From NCBI RefSeq assembly GCF_022539665.2, contig NC_081338.1, positions 4,339,679 through 4,403,678 on the forward strand: a stretch of 64,000 bases of DNA, given 5' to 3'. Every line of letters begins with the position of its first letter. Within the stretch, counting starts at the first letter, position 1. This DNA is from Daphnia carinata. Its lineage: Eukaryota; Arthropoda; Branchiopoda; Diplostraca; Daphniidae. The translations under genes were made by a program, and so were the position numbers. Below the pieces are notes generated by a model, which had not been told where the DNA came from, did not search any database, and saw nothing but the letters and a program-made list of their open reading frames with translations. Positions 10,929 through 22,667 of this stretch are shown here, piece by piece.

Positions 10929-13131
10929 TTAGAACATCACGTCGCTGAAACAGAGATAACTCACGAGAGACTTAGGAAGTGGAAAATTTAACTCTGGTAT
11001 GGGGAAGCATGTTTTGCCAAATTTCAACGCAGAACGAATTGTTCTGCGGCTCAGTTGTTTTAAGGTATTAACGTCTTTTGTTTCAAAGTCCATGGAAAAC
11101 CCTGCCGCATTTAGTGCTGAGAGTGCAAAGGTATGGGCAGCTGTAATTTGATTTGTGTCCATTGCACGGAATGCCCCCATCACAATGCTGTCGTCTGGAA
11201 CATATCCAAGATGAAGTATATGCTGAAAGGCCTTGGGATTGAACCGTAGGGCAAGATGCATCACTTCACCCAACTCCTTTGGTCTAGAAAACAATCAATC
11301 AACTGGTAAAAAATTTGATCATCAGCTTAGGTATCGAAATAGTTACGTCACTCGCAGAACATTGCACTCCTGAACGAGAAAATCTAACGCCAAAATCTGT
11401 TGCTCACGATCTTCGTCCCATGTTGCTATCGCAATAAGCGCGAATAAGGGCGGTACAAATCCATTCTGGATGGCGTTGACGCTTGATAAACCTGAACATT
11501 TACAAAACAAACATTGGTAATACTTTTTAGATACCTTTTGCATCATTCTACGTTTCCAACCTCTCATGACAAGTAACCTAACTGCTTCGATCGATTCGTC
11601 GCCGAACGGCGTATAAGCCAGGACAAAACTTAGTGGGGTAAGCCACTTGTAACCAAGAGCGCGAAACCATTTTCCACCAGCAGTACTGAAATTGATTGGG
11701 AAGGCAAAAAAATCTGGTTTTACGCCTTCTTCAATCAGTACTCCGATAAGGTTCCACCTAAGATTTTTCCAAACAAACGTAGACATTCGCAGGTAGTAGA
11801 ACCATTCACTTAAACCCGATTTTCATACCTGCCATAAGTCACAGCAAGCACAAAAATGTTAATTGATTCAATGTCGGTGGAGCAATAGTTAACTCCCGAC
11901 ATGGAATGATAAGTGTGATTATGCAGGTTAACGGCACATGATTGTTCGATAAGAGTGTAGTCTGTTATGCCAAGTAGAAATTTTAGAACCCTGTGAAGGA
12001 TTGTTCGTAACAATTAAAACGGATTGGTCGGAGGCTTCTCGAGCAAAATTAAGACAAACTCGGTATGATTTCCTATGACAGCCAAATGGACTGCCATGAC
12101 ACCATCATTTGCTTTCAAATTTGGATTTGCGCCAAGGTCCGCGAGCAGTTGCACACATTGTAAACATCCAGATTGAGCTGCAAGCATTATTGTGGTGGCA
12201 CCATCATGTGCTCTTAACAGAGGACGGAAAATCCGTTTAAGTTGAGAGTGTGGTTTCTTCCTAAAAGCTATTGTACCTTAAATTAATTAATGACGGAGGG
12301 CTTTTTTCCAAAAGAAGTTGAACAACTTGACAACTATGACTTTGCGCGCCACAAAAAAGAGGAGTTCTCCCATGGGAATCTTGTGCTGCTTTATCTGCCC
12401 CATTCTTGAGCAAAACTGCCACCACTGTAAAATGACCCTGCAAACTTAGTTTTACCTTAGTGTTAAATAATATGAACATTGAAATAAATTTACCTGTATG
12501 GCGGCCTCATGTAATGGGGTATAGTCCCCATAATCTGTAAGATTCACATTAGCCCCATTGGAAATCAAGAGGTTGGTCATTTCTTTGAAACCTTTAGAGG
12601 CAGCTGAAAAGTAACATGGTGTGTTGTGAAGTGTAGGAGGTTATCTATTACAGTTAAAAAGATTGTTTACCGCGATGCAGAGGAGCAACATCTTCGTTAT
12701 TGGGTAGATTAACATGCCCACCAGCTTCTAATAGTATTTTAGCTGCATCAAGAGAGTTATTGTCTACAGCAATCCAAAGTGCAGTTTGACCTTCAAATGT
12801 ATAGGCATTTACATTTGTGTTGCCTAGAAAGATAGAGAAAATTCTATGGATATTTTAAACACTATGGAAAACTACAATATCATACTGTATTACTGTGACA
12901 CAGGAGAAATTTGAGGCATTCAGCATGATTCCAATAGGCTGCTTCGTGAATAGGTCTCCATCCTCGACTATCTTGGGATTCAATCGATTTGCTTTGATGA
13001 CTAACAAGCCATTTCAGTGTCTCTAGGTTGCCTGCACGGGCAGCAAGAGCTACTGAAGAAGATGAGTCTGGATAATTCTCGTCGAAGTCCATTTTATTCG
13101 AAGGGCTAATTTGTGGTTCGTCGACTTTCAT
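10929..13131 (-). CDS. ASB3: Ankyrin repeat and SOCS box protein 3 (ASB3-like)
   Basis: Nine exons (13131-12894, 12823-12671, 12603-12494, 12437-12277, 12212-12060, 11990-11829, 11757-11561, 11491-11347, 11283-10929) join to 557 residues, against about 518 in vertebrates. The product should be a substrate receptor of a cullin-5 ubiquitin ligase. The MDFDENY start (internal Met at 13092), GWRPIHEAAY and the ALWIAV and YTPLHEAA ankyrin repeats follow the ASB3 order. The C-terminus LSRRTIRSALK..LPKSLVSYL is a SOCS box. The usual BC-box Cys is Ser here (LSRRTIR for the common LCRxxIR), which may weaken elongin C binding. The start could be at 13131 or 13092. Introns are 69-95 nt where measured. 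Confidence 0.92.
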
Positions 13132-13290
13132 CCAAGCAAGAGTATGTTTACGGTGTAACCATTTCCGTATCTTTTTATTCGAATAATATGACAATCGTAA
13201 AAGTCGTCAGCTGCTTCTATTTACGATAGCCAACGCCACCTAATGGCGAGTTGGCGACTATCATCGGCAGTACAGCAACTATCTATTTTC

Positions 13291-13762
13291 CATGGCCTAC
13301 TATAATCACGGCCAGGAAGCGCGCAATACCCCCTGCACCTAAAACTAAATTGCCAGAGGGCCCTAATACCCCAAACTGAGCTCCACTTTCCACTGTTTGG
13401 TAACTAATACAGAATTGAAATGAGTGGGAAAAAAAGTGGAAAGTGGAACCTAGCGCCGCGCATGGCCAGTTTACGTTAGAAAAGGAGAAAAAAGCAATTA
13501 TTTATACTGGATTCGAACTCGAGACTCGCGCACAGTAATCGAGTGTTCTATCCATTATACCACCATAATTGCTAATACACTCTTACCGCGAGGCTAGTAC
13601 ATCTCCTTTGCCATTCAGTGGCAAAAGTCGAGGAAATCGGAATGGGTGGAATGAAGCTGCGGCAAGTGGAATTCGATTTGGGGTATTAAGCCCCTCTGGC
13701 AATTTTAGTTTTAGGTGCAGGGGGTATTGCGCGCTTCCTGGCCGTGATTATAGTAGGCCATG
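13291..13762. mobile_element. Foldback MITE, hAT-like, with 8-bp target duplication
   Basis: Terminal inverted repeats of about 86 bp run from 13291 inward (CATGGCCTACTATAATCACG..) and from 13762 inward, and are near identical with only a few differences. The exact 8-bp duplication CTATTTTC flanks the element at 13283-13290 and 13763-13770. An 8-bp duplication is typical of hAT-superfamily transposition. There is no transposase frame, so it depends on an enzyme encoded elsewhere. The loop carries a tRNA-like sequence and a second small inverted repeat (TCCACTTTCCAC..GTGGAAAGTGGA). The near-perfect arms and intact duplication suggest recent insertion. Confidence 0.85.
13493..13573 (-). repeat. 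tRNA-like sequence inside the foldback MITE
   Basis: A perfect 9-bp terminal stem (AGCAATTAT at 13493-13501, ATAATTGCT at 13565-13573) closes a sequence whose minus strand contains an A-box-like TGGTATAATGGATAG and a B-box GAGTTCGAATCC. The anticodon arm can be drawn only with an enlarged loop (CTCG..CGAG), so this is not a normal tRNA. It is probably a tRNA-derived unit captured by the element. Confidence 0.55.
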
Positions 13763-13770
13763 CTATTTTC

Positions 13771-14159
13771 ATAACGATATTTGCGAATTATAGAGCAGCT
13801 AGATCTATCGAAATAGAGGAATCTGAACGGTTCCCATAGCTTATCTTCCAGGTTCAAATCAATAATATGGTTATGGTATCACCATGCCCGTAGGCTTTCT
13901 TACAAATTCTGTAAAAAAATTTATTGATGGACCGAATTAGTGGACAAAGAGGCCGAAGTGGATGTAATTATCAGTGAAAAAGGGATATATTGTTCGTTTC
14001 TCAATACCGTGTTTTCCGTTGCTCAACATGTCTAATCTATTGGGAACAGAACCACGTTTCCTTATGCAATATAAACAGCAACCTAGGAAATTCCCCATAA
14101 AATCATAAATAAGTTATCAGTTGCTAGATTGTAACTGCCGATTTTGAAAACAGTACTTT
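13771..14159. other. Spacer between the MITE and the first LU gene
   Basis: No exon or repeat recognised. The right part is likely the 3' UTR of the LU gene that ends at 14160. Confidence 0.4.
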
Positions 14160-15789
14160 TTAATTTTGGATAAGGAGATGGGTAACAAGGAATATTACAA
14201 CAAAGGATGACAATTTTGCATGGTGTCCTGAAGAATTAAACACAATTAAAAAACATGAAAACCAAATTCAAGGCATCTATAAGCATTATACCTGCTGAAT
14301 TCGAGCGTTCAAGCCTATTCGCGTCAAAAGAGTTGCAGAAATCGCTCAGGCGACATGACATATCCAATTTTCCATCATTCCTAAAATATTATTAGAGAAT
14401 CGTTACGTACGCCGTTTCCGTTGATAAAAGAACGTTTACCTCGAAATAACATTCTGATCGTCAGTTTGTGAGGCTGCTCTGCAACCTCTTGAAACCGTGA
14501 TTTCCACTTCTGAAAAAGGAATAGGAATATCATTCAAAGTTAAGCCTATCACTACTTCCGAATAGCCTACCAGTAGAGTTGGTGAAAGTCGAATTTGACG
14601 TGACCGTCTTCCGTTCTACATAACAAGCTTCTTTCGGTTGGCACATCACCACTTTAGCCACGGTGGATGGTTTAACCATACAGCTGTCATTTTGGCCCTT
14701 TCCAGTGCATTCGTAACACCTCAGACCTGTTATAATACTACTCAATTATATACGTTACACAGCTAAGAACTGTAGAATAAGTAATCTCTCACGTCCATCG
14801 CCTGAATTGCACAAGCTCGTCGTACACAGTTGTGCATTAACATACTCCGACTCGTTGCTATTCTTTTTGCTGGTCGCGGATAGCAATACGCCTTCAATAA
14901 AGTCCAATGATTTGCAACCCCGTTGAATCACAACGCGAACGGCCGTGGTTCGGGTACTTCGTGACAGTGCTGTGGAATTCCCACCGTCGTCGAGTTCGAT
15001 CGTACCGTTAGCAGCAGACGTATCCGTTGTCATGGAATCAACACTGGAGGGCGAAACACTTGCTTCAGTGGTGGGCGTATTCCCCGGAAAAACTTCGGTG
15101 GTGGACGATGGCGACACGGTCGAACTTTGTGAGTCAATAGAAACGATAACTGTTTCATTGGCCGTTGGTGATGTGACGTTGGAAAGTGTTACTACATATA
15201 TGATTAGAAAGAAAACAATGCAATAAAGATTCGCCGATCTTCCTAGGTAACATTTAATGAAAACACGTACCTATGGGTATTTCTTTCCGGACGACGCTGC
15301 AAAACATATTTTTCTCTGCACATGTCACTTTTCTTGAGCTGGTAGCTGGACTGATTGCACAGAGATCGTTGTCGGTGCCTTCGCAGGAATAACACTGTAG
15401 CCCTTTTAGATATAAAAAACAAACAAAAAACAAGTGATGTAGGCCACAAAATATAAAACAACATTTCACTTACTGCTGTTTCTGTTGATGTAATGGTTTC
15501 TGTTAAAATAATGGTCGCTGCCGAAACCACCGACTGGAAGTATTATAGGCACAGGAACAATCACTGGAATTTTGGGTTTTGGTATACTAACGGACGGAAT
15601 GTGTGGTTTCGGAGCCTTTGGAGCTTTGAATTTAATTCCTTTGGCATCTTAATACACGGGTTGAAATGTGTTTAGATTTATACTCTTGCTACATCACCGT
15701 TTGTTTTTTTTAAAGTGCTATTCACCCGCATAGCTGAATATCACCAGAACGATGGTCAGCAGCACAGGATTGAATGCAATCGTCTTCAT
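14160..15789 (-). CDS. Secreted two-domain LU (Ly6/uPAR) protein, probably GPI-anchored, copy 1
   Basis: Eight exons (15789-15726, 15647-15474, 15402-15271, 15191-14793, 14726-14571, 14509-14440, 14380-14292, 14227-14160) join to 383 residues. A signal peptide (MKTIAFNPVLLTIVLVIF) is followed by a Pro/Lys-rich stretch. LU domain 1 starts LQCYSCEGTDNDLC; a Ser/Thr-rich, N-glycosylation-rich linker sits inside it (exon 4) before RGCKSLDF and CTTSLCN. LU domain 2 starts LRCYECTGKG and ends CRLSDFCNS. A hydrophobic tail (SSFVVIFLVTHLLI) right before the stop is a GPI-anchor signal. LU domains are three-finger disulfide folds acting on the cell surface; the partner is unknown. It is paralogous to the genes at 25452 and 27386. 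Confidence 0.85.
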
Positions 15790-18700
15790 TGTTGAAATGT
15801 CGTTAAAAAGTAGGTTGTTACGCCTGAACGTTTTCCAAAGACCTGGATTCTGGTTAAATATTGAGGCCACCCACCATAGGATGATCTAGACAGCAAGCAG
15901 TGAGACAAAAATAAGCAAACATAGTGTGTTTATATGTAGCAGTGAGTATTCCTTACAGCTGCAGGAAATAGAAACTAAAAATACACACTATACTTTGCGC
16001 AAGAATATAATGGCTCTCACGATAATCGATAACAACTGTTTCGTCAAGAATTATCACTGTGAATCTAGTACGTTGTAACACTAGTTTTCCTATTCTCTGT
16101 GGTATTCACTCGACGGCGTACGGATAAAGAATGAAGACTCTTTCGGTTTTCATTTGTTGGGCTGCTGGCAACAACCTATTGCTATCAGGCTCTAGTTCCC
16201 ATGCCGCAGGCCATGATGGGGAAAAACCCAAGGTGAAAAACTAATACCCGAATCTAACAAAAAAAAATCTAAAAAAAAATCTACCGGTGGAGAAAATAAT
16301 ACCTGTTTAACACAGCATAATAACCAGGTTGCGTTACGGCTTCCGCAAGAAAGTCTTACGAATACTTAGCTAGTTGTCACTTCATGTTTGTCAACCCACC
16401 AATGAAGCGAAACGAAATATATAAACTAAATAAACAAAAACATAATGTTGACTACAGTCTTATGTCGAGTACAGTTTTGTGTCCGTCAACAGTGTTGCCT
16501 AATTTCGAATACTTCGAACCTTTCCAAATCTGAAAGTAAAGGAGTCTCGCCATCTACGTCTGCAAGTGCAAACCGAAGGACGATGATTTCGAAATAGGGC
16601 AAATGTGGATCGGTTAACTAATTACGGTTATATCTACCTTTGGTTGGCATAAAGAGAACAGCTGACTGTCTATCGGAGGTGCCGGTGTGACATGTCCATG
16701 GCAGAAGCATGGTAAAAAATCAGCGTAATATAGTACTGTCTCATCCATAATTTTAGACAACATCCTTCATGTCACATCAATTAAAATTCTAATCCTTCTA
16801 ATAGATTCATCCAACTGTGAGCAACTGTGTCAGTTTCGGGATTAAGAGCCCTCAGTAAATACAACAACGAGCCATATTCAAGTTGTAGGACAAAGTTTGT
16901 ACAGCCGTGATTATTCCCAAACATCTATGCAGTCGGAAATACTTGACAGGCAAATGGTAAGCTAAAATCCCATAAATATCAATGTTATGGACAGATTTTG
17001 CCATCCGGGCTTTGCGGCAACTGCTATATAGCTTCTTATTGCATGATGTAGCAAGGATACTCTATCGTCATCTGAGATGTTATACATGGTAATGCATTTT
17101 TTCAGTGTTAGCTTGATTTTTAACTTTAGCTAAATATTTGTCACATTACGCAGAAAACCGCTCAAAAGAAGGCAGGTGCACGGCGAGCAAGACTTCGAAA
17201 ATTTCTAACCGAAGCATAGTGAATACAATTGTCTTCTCAACCATAAGTTAGCTGCCTTGCATTTCCGATTACATAGGTAAGAGATAGCTTTATGTTTAAT
17301 GACCAGAACAATTATGTTTATAAAGTTTTATTGGAGATCCATGCTATGGCAATTTGTATAGCCCTTGGAAGACCTTTGTTACCAATACGACTCTATAGCT
17401 GGCCTTCAAGCGTCACCACTGGCTCGAGGCCAACCTTGGCACCTAAATTCATAAAAGCAAGTCAATCCTACCCGAGTGCATGACATTCTACCGATGAGAT
17501 GATTCAGCTGTGTATGTAGGATATGGTTTGGACCCCACCTCCATGAAAGCAGAACGTTCTATGGATTTTCACAACACATTGCCTAAGGACGAATGGTAAT
17601 CAGCTAAGAAGCATTAGTTTTACCATTAACATGAATCATCGGCACCATCGAAATGACACGTTTCATCGAATAAACACATTGTCTAAAGAAGAAAGGTAAT
17701 CGAGTAAATCCATCATTCAGTCTTACCATGAACGAGAATCATACGCGCCAACAACCTTGATGCAGCGAAGACGCTATGGCAAACGTGAAAATACAACGGC
17801 AGTAGTTGCAATGCAGATCAATATCTGGGATTGCTTACGTGAAGAAATTTCTGAAATGCTGGTGAAGATCTTTTAAATGTGGTACCCATAAGACATATTA
17901 CCTTTTAAGACAATTTCCCTAGATCTAGGGCAAAATCAAAACATCTGCCAGTCCTTGTGAACCCACTACTTTGTGGCTGCTGGTGCATTTTTCACAGGAA
18001 CTTCAACATTGCCCGTGTGTTGTAACTGCTGCAAGTACTAGCTATAAATGTTCCGCTGCAATGGAAGTCCATCAGCATTAAGTAACCTGAGCAGAAAAAT
18101 TCAAATCAGAACAAAACAGTCTATTACTTAGATTATATAGAGGCCAAAACAAAGATGGATGTTTAATGTGATGTGGGTTGGGTGCGTCTGCCAAGGATGT
18201 TTAATGTGAATACTACAATCTTGGTCTTTCAAAGACAACATAATTTATCCTTCTCAAAATTAATCAAATATTAGTATCAATTTATTCACAAGTCAGTAAG
18301 CACAGATTACTGTGGACAATTGGAAATTAGAAAACATAATACCTACCTACCAAGGTGAATCGAAATTCCGATTACATTCCTGATCCATGTACTACACCAC
18401 ACTTCTACTTTTTCTGATGAAATTAAATCATGTCAAAATGTTAAATTGTTGTGCATATCGTTTATATTACCTCTCACTAGCGTATCTTGAATAGCGTTGA
18501 AGTATGAGTAAATTTAAGGCCGAAAATCGCCAAAACCATGAGATCAAGAAGTATAATATAGCGAAGGCAAACAGCACACTACTCGCGTTTAGCAAATCTA
18601 GAAATGTCTGACAAAAATAAAAATTAAACGGATTGACATATTGCCATACCAACTCACCATTTATTTTGGTAATTTGATACTGCCATCTAGTGACAAAGAT

Positions 18701-18922
18701 TTCGTCGAATTTCAAGCCAAGGAAATCGTCACAAAATTTTGGTCACGTTTCGCCATCTAGCTGTCGAAAAAACAAGCAAAATTGGCAAAGCAGTCGAGCT
18801 TATTTCGTCGTGCCCTAATTTTTTTTAGCCCGACTTTTTATGGCAAAATCTCCAAAAATCGAATCAAATTATAGATTTAGTTAAAAATACATTATTCCGA
18901 TTCGAATTGAACGCTGATTGAA
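15790..18922. other. Long stretch without a recognised gene
   Basis: Several short plus-strand frames between 16.8 and 17.2 kb look exon-like, one ending AQKKAGARRARLRKFLTEA then stop at 17218, but I could not join them in frame. A small tandem duplication lies at 17.57-17.76 kb. Diverged fragments containing GCCATCTA (for example 16550, 18680, 18757) recur and resemble dispersed repeats at 5.2 kb. A non-coding transcript is possible but not shown. Confidence 0.4.
17571..17755. repeat. Tandem duplication with a period of about 100 bp
   Basis: CACATTGCCTAAGGACGAA at 17575 and CACATTGTCTAAAGAAGAA at 17675 start two copies that continue in the same order with GGTAATC, TTACCAT, GAATCAT. Similarity is roughly 75 percent by eye. 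No reading frame is shared, so it appears non-coding. Confidence 0.5.
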
Positions 18923-19791
18923 GCCACCTATTGGTACGATATTCGAATTTCTACATTGGGTTTCAGCGAACGCCCGGGGCTAGAGTAAGGACTGTAGCAA
19001 CTTTCACTTCTAATGATTCAAATGCCATAAGTTTCATGTGTAAAAGATATCAATTTTGGTAATCCTTGCTTAATTTAGTTAAAAATCCATTATTCCGATT
19101 CGAAATTGAACGCTGATCACGAATATAAGCTTTGTTTAGACATTGGGCTTTAAAAAATGGAGAAAAACGAAGAAAATGACCGTGGGAAAATTGCCTCAAA
19201 AACCGTCAAAAATTGACCATCGTTGGAATTGCTTGAAAGTGACAGAATATACTCAAAATTGAATGCTGATTCCGGGAAAATTGTTATTTTTTTCATAACA
19301 TCAACCGTTTTGGAAATACACCGAATTGAGAAACGATTGGCGCGCCAGTACGCTACAGCGCTAGCGTGACACATCAAAGTTATTTAATCCTATGTATTTC
19401 CAAAACGGTTGATTTTATGAAAAAAAATAGCAATTTTCTCGGAATCAGCATTAAATTTTGAGTATATTCTGCCATTTTCAAGCAATTCCAACGATGGTCA
19501 ATTTTTGACGGTTTTGGAGGCAATTTTCCCACGGTCATTTTCTTCGTTTTTCTCCATTTTGTTAAGTCAAATGTCAAAACAGAGCTTATATTCGTGATCA
19601 GCGTTCAATTTCGAATCGGAATAGTGGATTTTTAGCTAAATTAAGCAAGGATTACCAAAATTGATATCTTTTACACATGAAACTTATGGCAATTGAATTA
19701 TTAGAAGTGAAAGTTGCTACAGCCCTTACTCTAGCCCCGGCCGGTCGCTGAAACCCAATGTAGAAAACCGAATATCGTACCAATAGGTGGC
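18923..19791. repeat. Large foldback (inverted repeat) element, arms about 398 bp
   Basis: The left arm 18923-19320 and the right arm 19393-19791 are reverse complements with only scattered differences, separated by a 72-bp loop. Both outer ends read GCCACCTATTGGTACGATAT when oriented inward. The right flank continues into sequence shared with the repeat at 5.4 kb, while the left flank does not, so one arm was probably copied from the other after insertion. No protein-coding frame was recognised. A transcript across it would form a long double-stranded hairpin. No target duplication is evident. Confidence 0.85.
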
Positions 19792-20356
19792 TATAGTGTT
19801 TGGGGGACCGTCTGCCGTAGAAATTCCTGATACAAAGTTGCTACTCATTTTTTATTCGACGCTTGGTACTGTTAAATGCTAGTATTTGGTGCTAACTTGC
19901 AATTTGACGTAAAAATTTTGGGGATATATTTTAGGGCATTTTCCGCTATTACAGTCAGCACTTGAAACACTTAAATAATTTGATAAAAATTTTATATGTT
20001 AAACAGGAATAAACCCGTTAATACCTTGGTATTGAATAAAAAGTCAGGAAAATAGATATGTTAGACTATTAGTTTAGATTGACTATACGTTTATTATTGA
20101 CGATGACGAGAGATAGGGGAATCCACAAAGATGCTGAAAAAGAAAGAAAACAACAGATTTCTACATATTCATTAAAACTTCGTTACAGCAGATAGCGAAA
20201 TTTTCGAGAAACGAAACTAAGCTTCACTACGATCTAACGCAATTTCTCGCCTACGCTCAAACTTACTTTCAAATTGTAAAATAAGAGTTACTAATGAAAC
20301 ATCCACTAAGCAAGCTTACCATCGAACTGAAGTAGTTTTTTTTAAATTAACGCCAA
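19792..20356. other. Spacer between foldback element and receptor pseudogene
   Basis: The first ~60 bp continue the repeat family seen at 5.4 kb. The rest shows no exon or repeat that I can support. Confidence 0.4.
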
Positions 20357-22110
20357 CTAACGATATCTGTGCTTTTTGTAGTTTGAATAAATCTGGTCAA
20401 CCAAAAACGTCAAGAATCCAAGTCCAGTACCAATGCCTAGAATTAAAAAGACGCTTGTTAGATCAGTGAGTTCGATCGGAACTTCGCGAGAGACTTCGCT
20501 TTTAAGTCTGCGAAACACTTCTCCGCCCTCGGTATTGTACACTCAGTGACGAGGAAGGCCAAACTCAAACAAGTCCACGCAAATAAAAAAATAAAGTAAA
20601 TAATCCTTTTTGTTTTTCTTTTGTCAGCAATAAAAAACAACATTAAACTACTTATATTTTGTTGGTGATAACCAATTGGAAAAGAAATTAGAAAAAAAAA
20701 AAAAAAAAAAAGCTTATTTAAAATCACCGTTTAAAACATTGGGTTGTTATTTCAAGAATTACATACGCTCTGCTCATCACCGATGTGTGAGAACTTCCCT
20801 TCTTGAAGAGGAATGAATAAGAACCAGTTGATGCGGAAAGAGTTTTCGATGTCTTGAATCGGCATTTCTTTTCTTTTCTATATTGTGAACCGACAAACGA
20901 ATAGCTAAATGTTGAAAACTAATGGGAAAGAAAATATCAACACTTTAGTGGATTCACGAGACAATGAAAGTGATTAATTAGTTTTTCTTACAAACGGGTA
21001 AGCATATCGGCCGGTTTCCAACAATGCGTTTAACTTAAATGGATCGCCAACAATGTGATCGGGATTGCTACGGGCTTGGTCTCCAAGAATCTCATAAACA
21101 CCAGAGGTCGCTTTCTGTTAACAGTCAAAGAAAACACTTAGCCTGAAATTCTGTATAATACTCGGTTGTCATTTATCAGACATATTACTTATGCATGACG
21201 ATCCATGCACGCTCAAGTATTATAATAATAATAGTAACAATTTAAAAAAGGTTTTACCAATATTTGTTCTCCCATCGCCGTGTCGTGCCTAAAAACTATT
21301 AAAACTTCTTTACTTGCTGCCAAATCTTCGAACGAGTTGATGGTGGGCTTCATACGTGGCTTTGTAAGCGATAAAATCACAATTCCAGTATAAGAATTAA
21401 CTAGCACCGTTGCGCAGAGAACCCAAATTCCCGTCATAATTCGGAACGACAAATAACTGAAAGCTTCACTCCCTCCTATTGTTAATTCGAAAAAGCAAAC
21501 ATTAAGTGACACTTAGCTTCAACAACAAAAACTTCTTAAGAGCAAAAAAAAAAAATGATTATTACCTTGATTCGTCATGATGTTCACCACGTAGATCATA
21601 TGAAATCCAAATGAAGTAAAAAGACTTCTTTGCTGCGAAATATTGCTTACTTCTTTGGGTTGGCTGTTTGATTCTGAATCAATGGTAGTCGAAGAGTCTT
21701 CACATTCCGTTGATACATCCAAGAAAAAAAAAAGTCATCACGCTGACTACGACGAAAATGCTAATACAGATCAACAACCAAACCTGAAAGGGATATGAAT
21801 TCAGAATGGAACCAACAGGGAAAAAGTACGAACAAATAGCCTTCAATATCACCGTTGGTTGTAATGGGCCAACGAAAGCGAATAATCGGTTTTCTTCTCC
21901 TGGTCTTGACGATACGGCACCTCACAAAACCTTAAAAGAAAAGAAAAAAAGAAAATTATTAACCTAAAGGCATTTTCGCCTAGCAATTTCTTCTAGTACG
22001 TATTTCATAAAGTTAAATGGTAAAGTAAAATAAAATAAAAGATAAACCTTCAAATAAGACAAATCGCAATCCATTTGAGTATCAAAACAATTATAAATCA
22101 GTATGTTCGA
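20357..22110 (-). pseudogene. Ionotropic receptor (iGluR-related) pseudogene
   Basis: Pieces of a ligand-gated channel appear in the right order: S1 (DLSYLK, VPYRQDQEKKTDYSLSLAHY) near 22.1-21.85 kb; M1 (VWLLICISIFVVVSV) from 21788; pore and M2 (GGSEAFSYLSFRIMTGIWV, exon 21476-21257 approx.); S2 (PTINSFEDLAAS, RHDTAMGEQIL, ATSGVYEILGDQ); and M3 (LTDLTSVFLILGIGTGLGFL) ending at 20357. Two frame breaks were found. S1 runs into a stop, and the sequence up to M1 continues in another frame (near 21.85 kb). The pre-M3 part reads PRAEKCFADLK in one frame and SEVSREVPIELTDL in the next, shifting at an AAAA run near 20.48 kb. No signal peptide or full S1 was found. The family is chemosensory. Confidence 0.7.
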
Positions 22111-22421
22111 CAAGGTAGAGGACAGCAACCATTAGTAGAATCGTACGTATACGTTTGGTAATGTAAAACGTATCGGGCAACAGGAATTTTTTTTTTTTAA
22201 CAACCCTTTTTATTTCTATTTTCGTATTATACAGGCCCATGATGACTGCAAGTGCACCTCAGAGGCAAGCTACAACACTAAAAAAAAAAGCCGTTAGACA
22301 AGCATTTTTCTAAGAGAAAATTTTTAATAAATAAATTACCTTCGATTCTGGAGAGTGGTGGAGGCTTTGAAGAAATTTACAAAACTTACTTTAAAACACA
22401 AATCACGGAAAGAATCTGAGT

Positions 22422-22594
22422 TTAGAACCATGCCCGTGCATTTTTAATGCCACTGTAACAGATTATGATAGGGTAGCATCTGCGATTTGCATTTTCAATA
22501 ACTAGGTTCCATTTCTTGTTCCAGAATCTTTTCAGTTCTGTATTACTCGGCACTGGTTCCGTCAAAAAATTAGAAAGTGGTTGCATAAGATCTT
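22422..22594 (-). other. Unassigned exon-like open segment
   Basis: A good acceptor (TTTATTTTAG) is followed by a 57-codon open frame to TAA at 22422, beginning DLMQPLSNFLTEP and containing ELKRFWNKKW. It lies between the receptor and BTB pseudogenes. The BTB frame stops before its only nearby donors, so it cannot simply be the next BTB exon. It may be a leftover exon of either gene. Confidence 0.3.
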
Positions 22595-22667
22595 CTAAAA
22601 TAAAATTAATCGCTTATGAAAAAAAAACAAATGAATTTGACGGTTTAATGAGGACAAGTACCTTACT

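Noticed and set aside
12001-12060. ASB3 exon extended through EKPPTNPF
   Set aside because: This would leave a 30-nt intron; the upstream donor GTTTGTC gives a 69-nt intron and an ankyrin sequence (NHTEVLKFLL) that fits the family.
16790-17220. Exon-like plus-strand frames (for example VVGQSLYSRDYSQTSMQSEI, LLYSFLLHDVARILYRHL, AQKKAGARRARLRKF)
   Set aside because: The donor and acceptor phases do not agree between the pieces and in-frame stops arise when joined, so no gene model was made.
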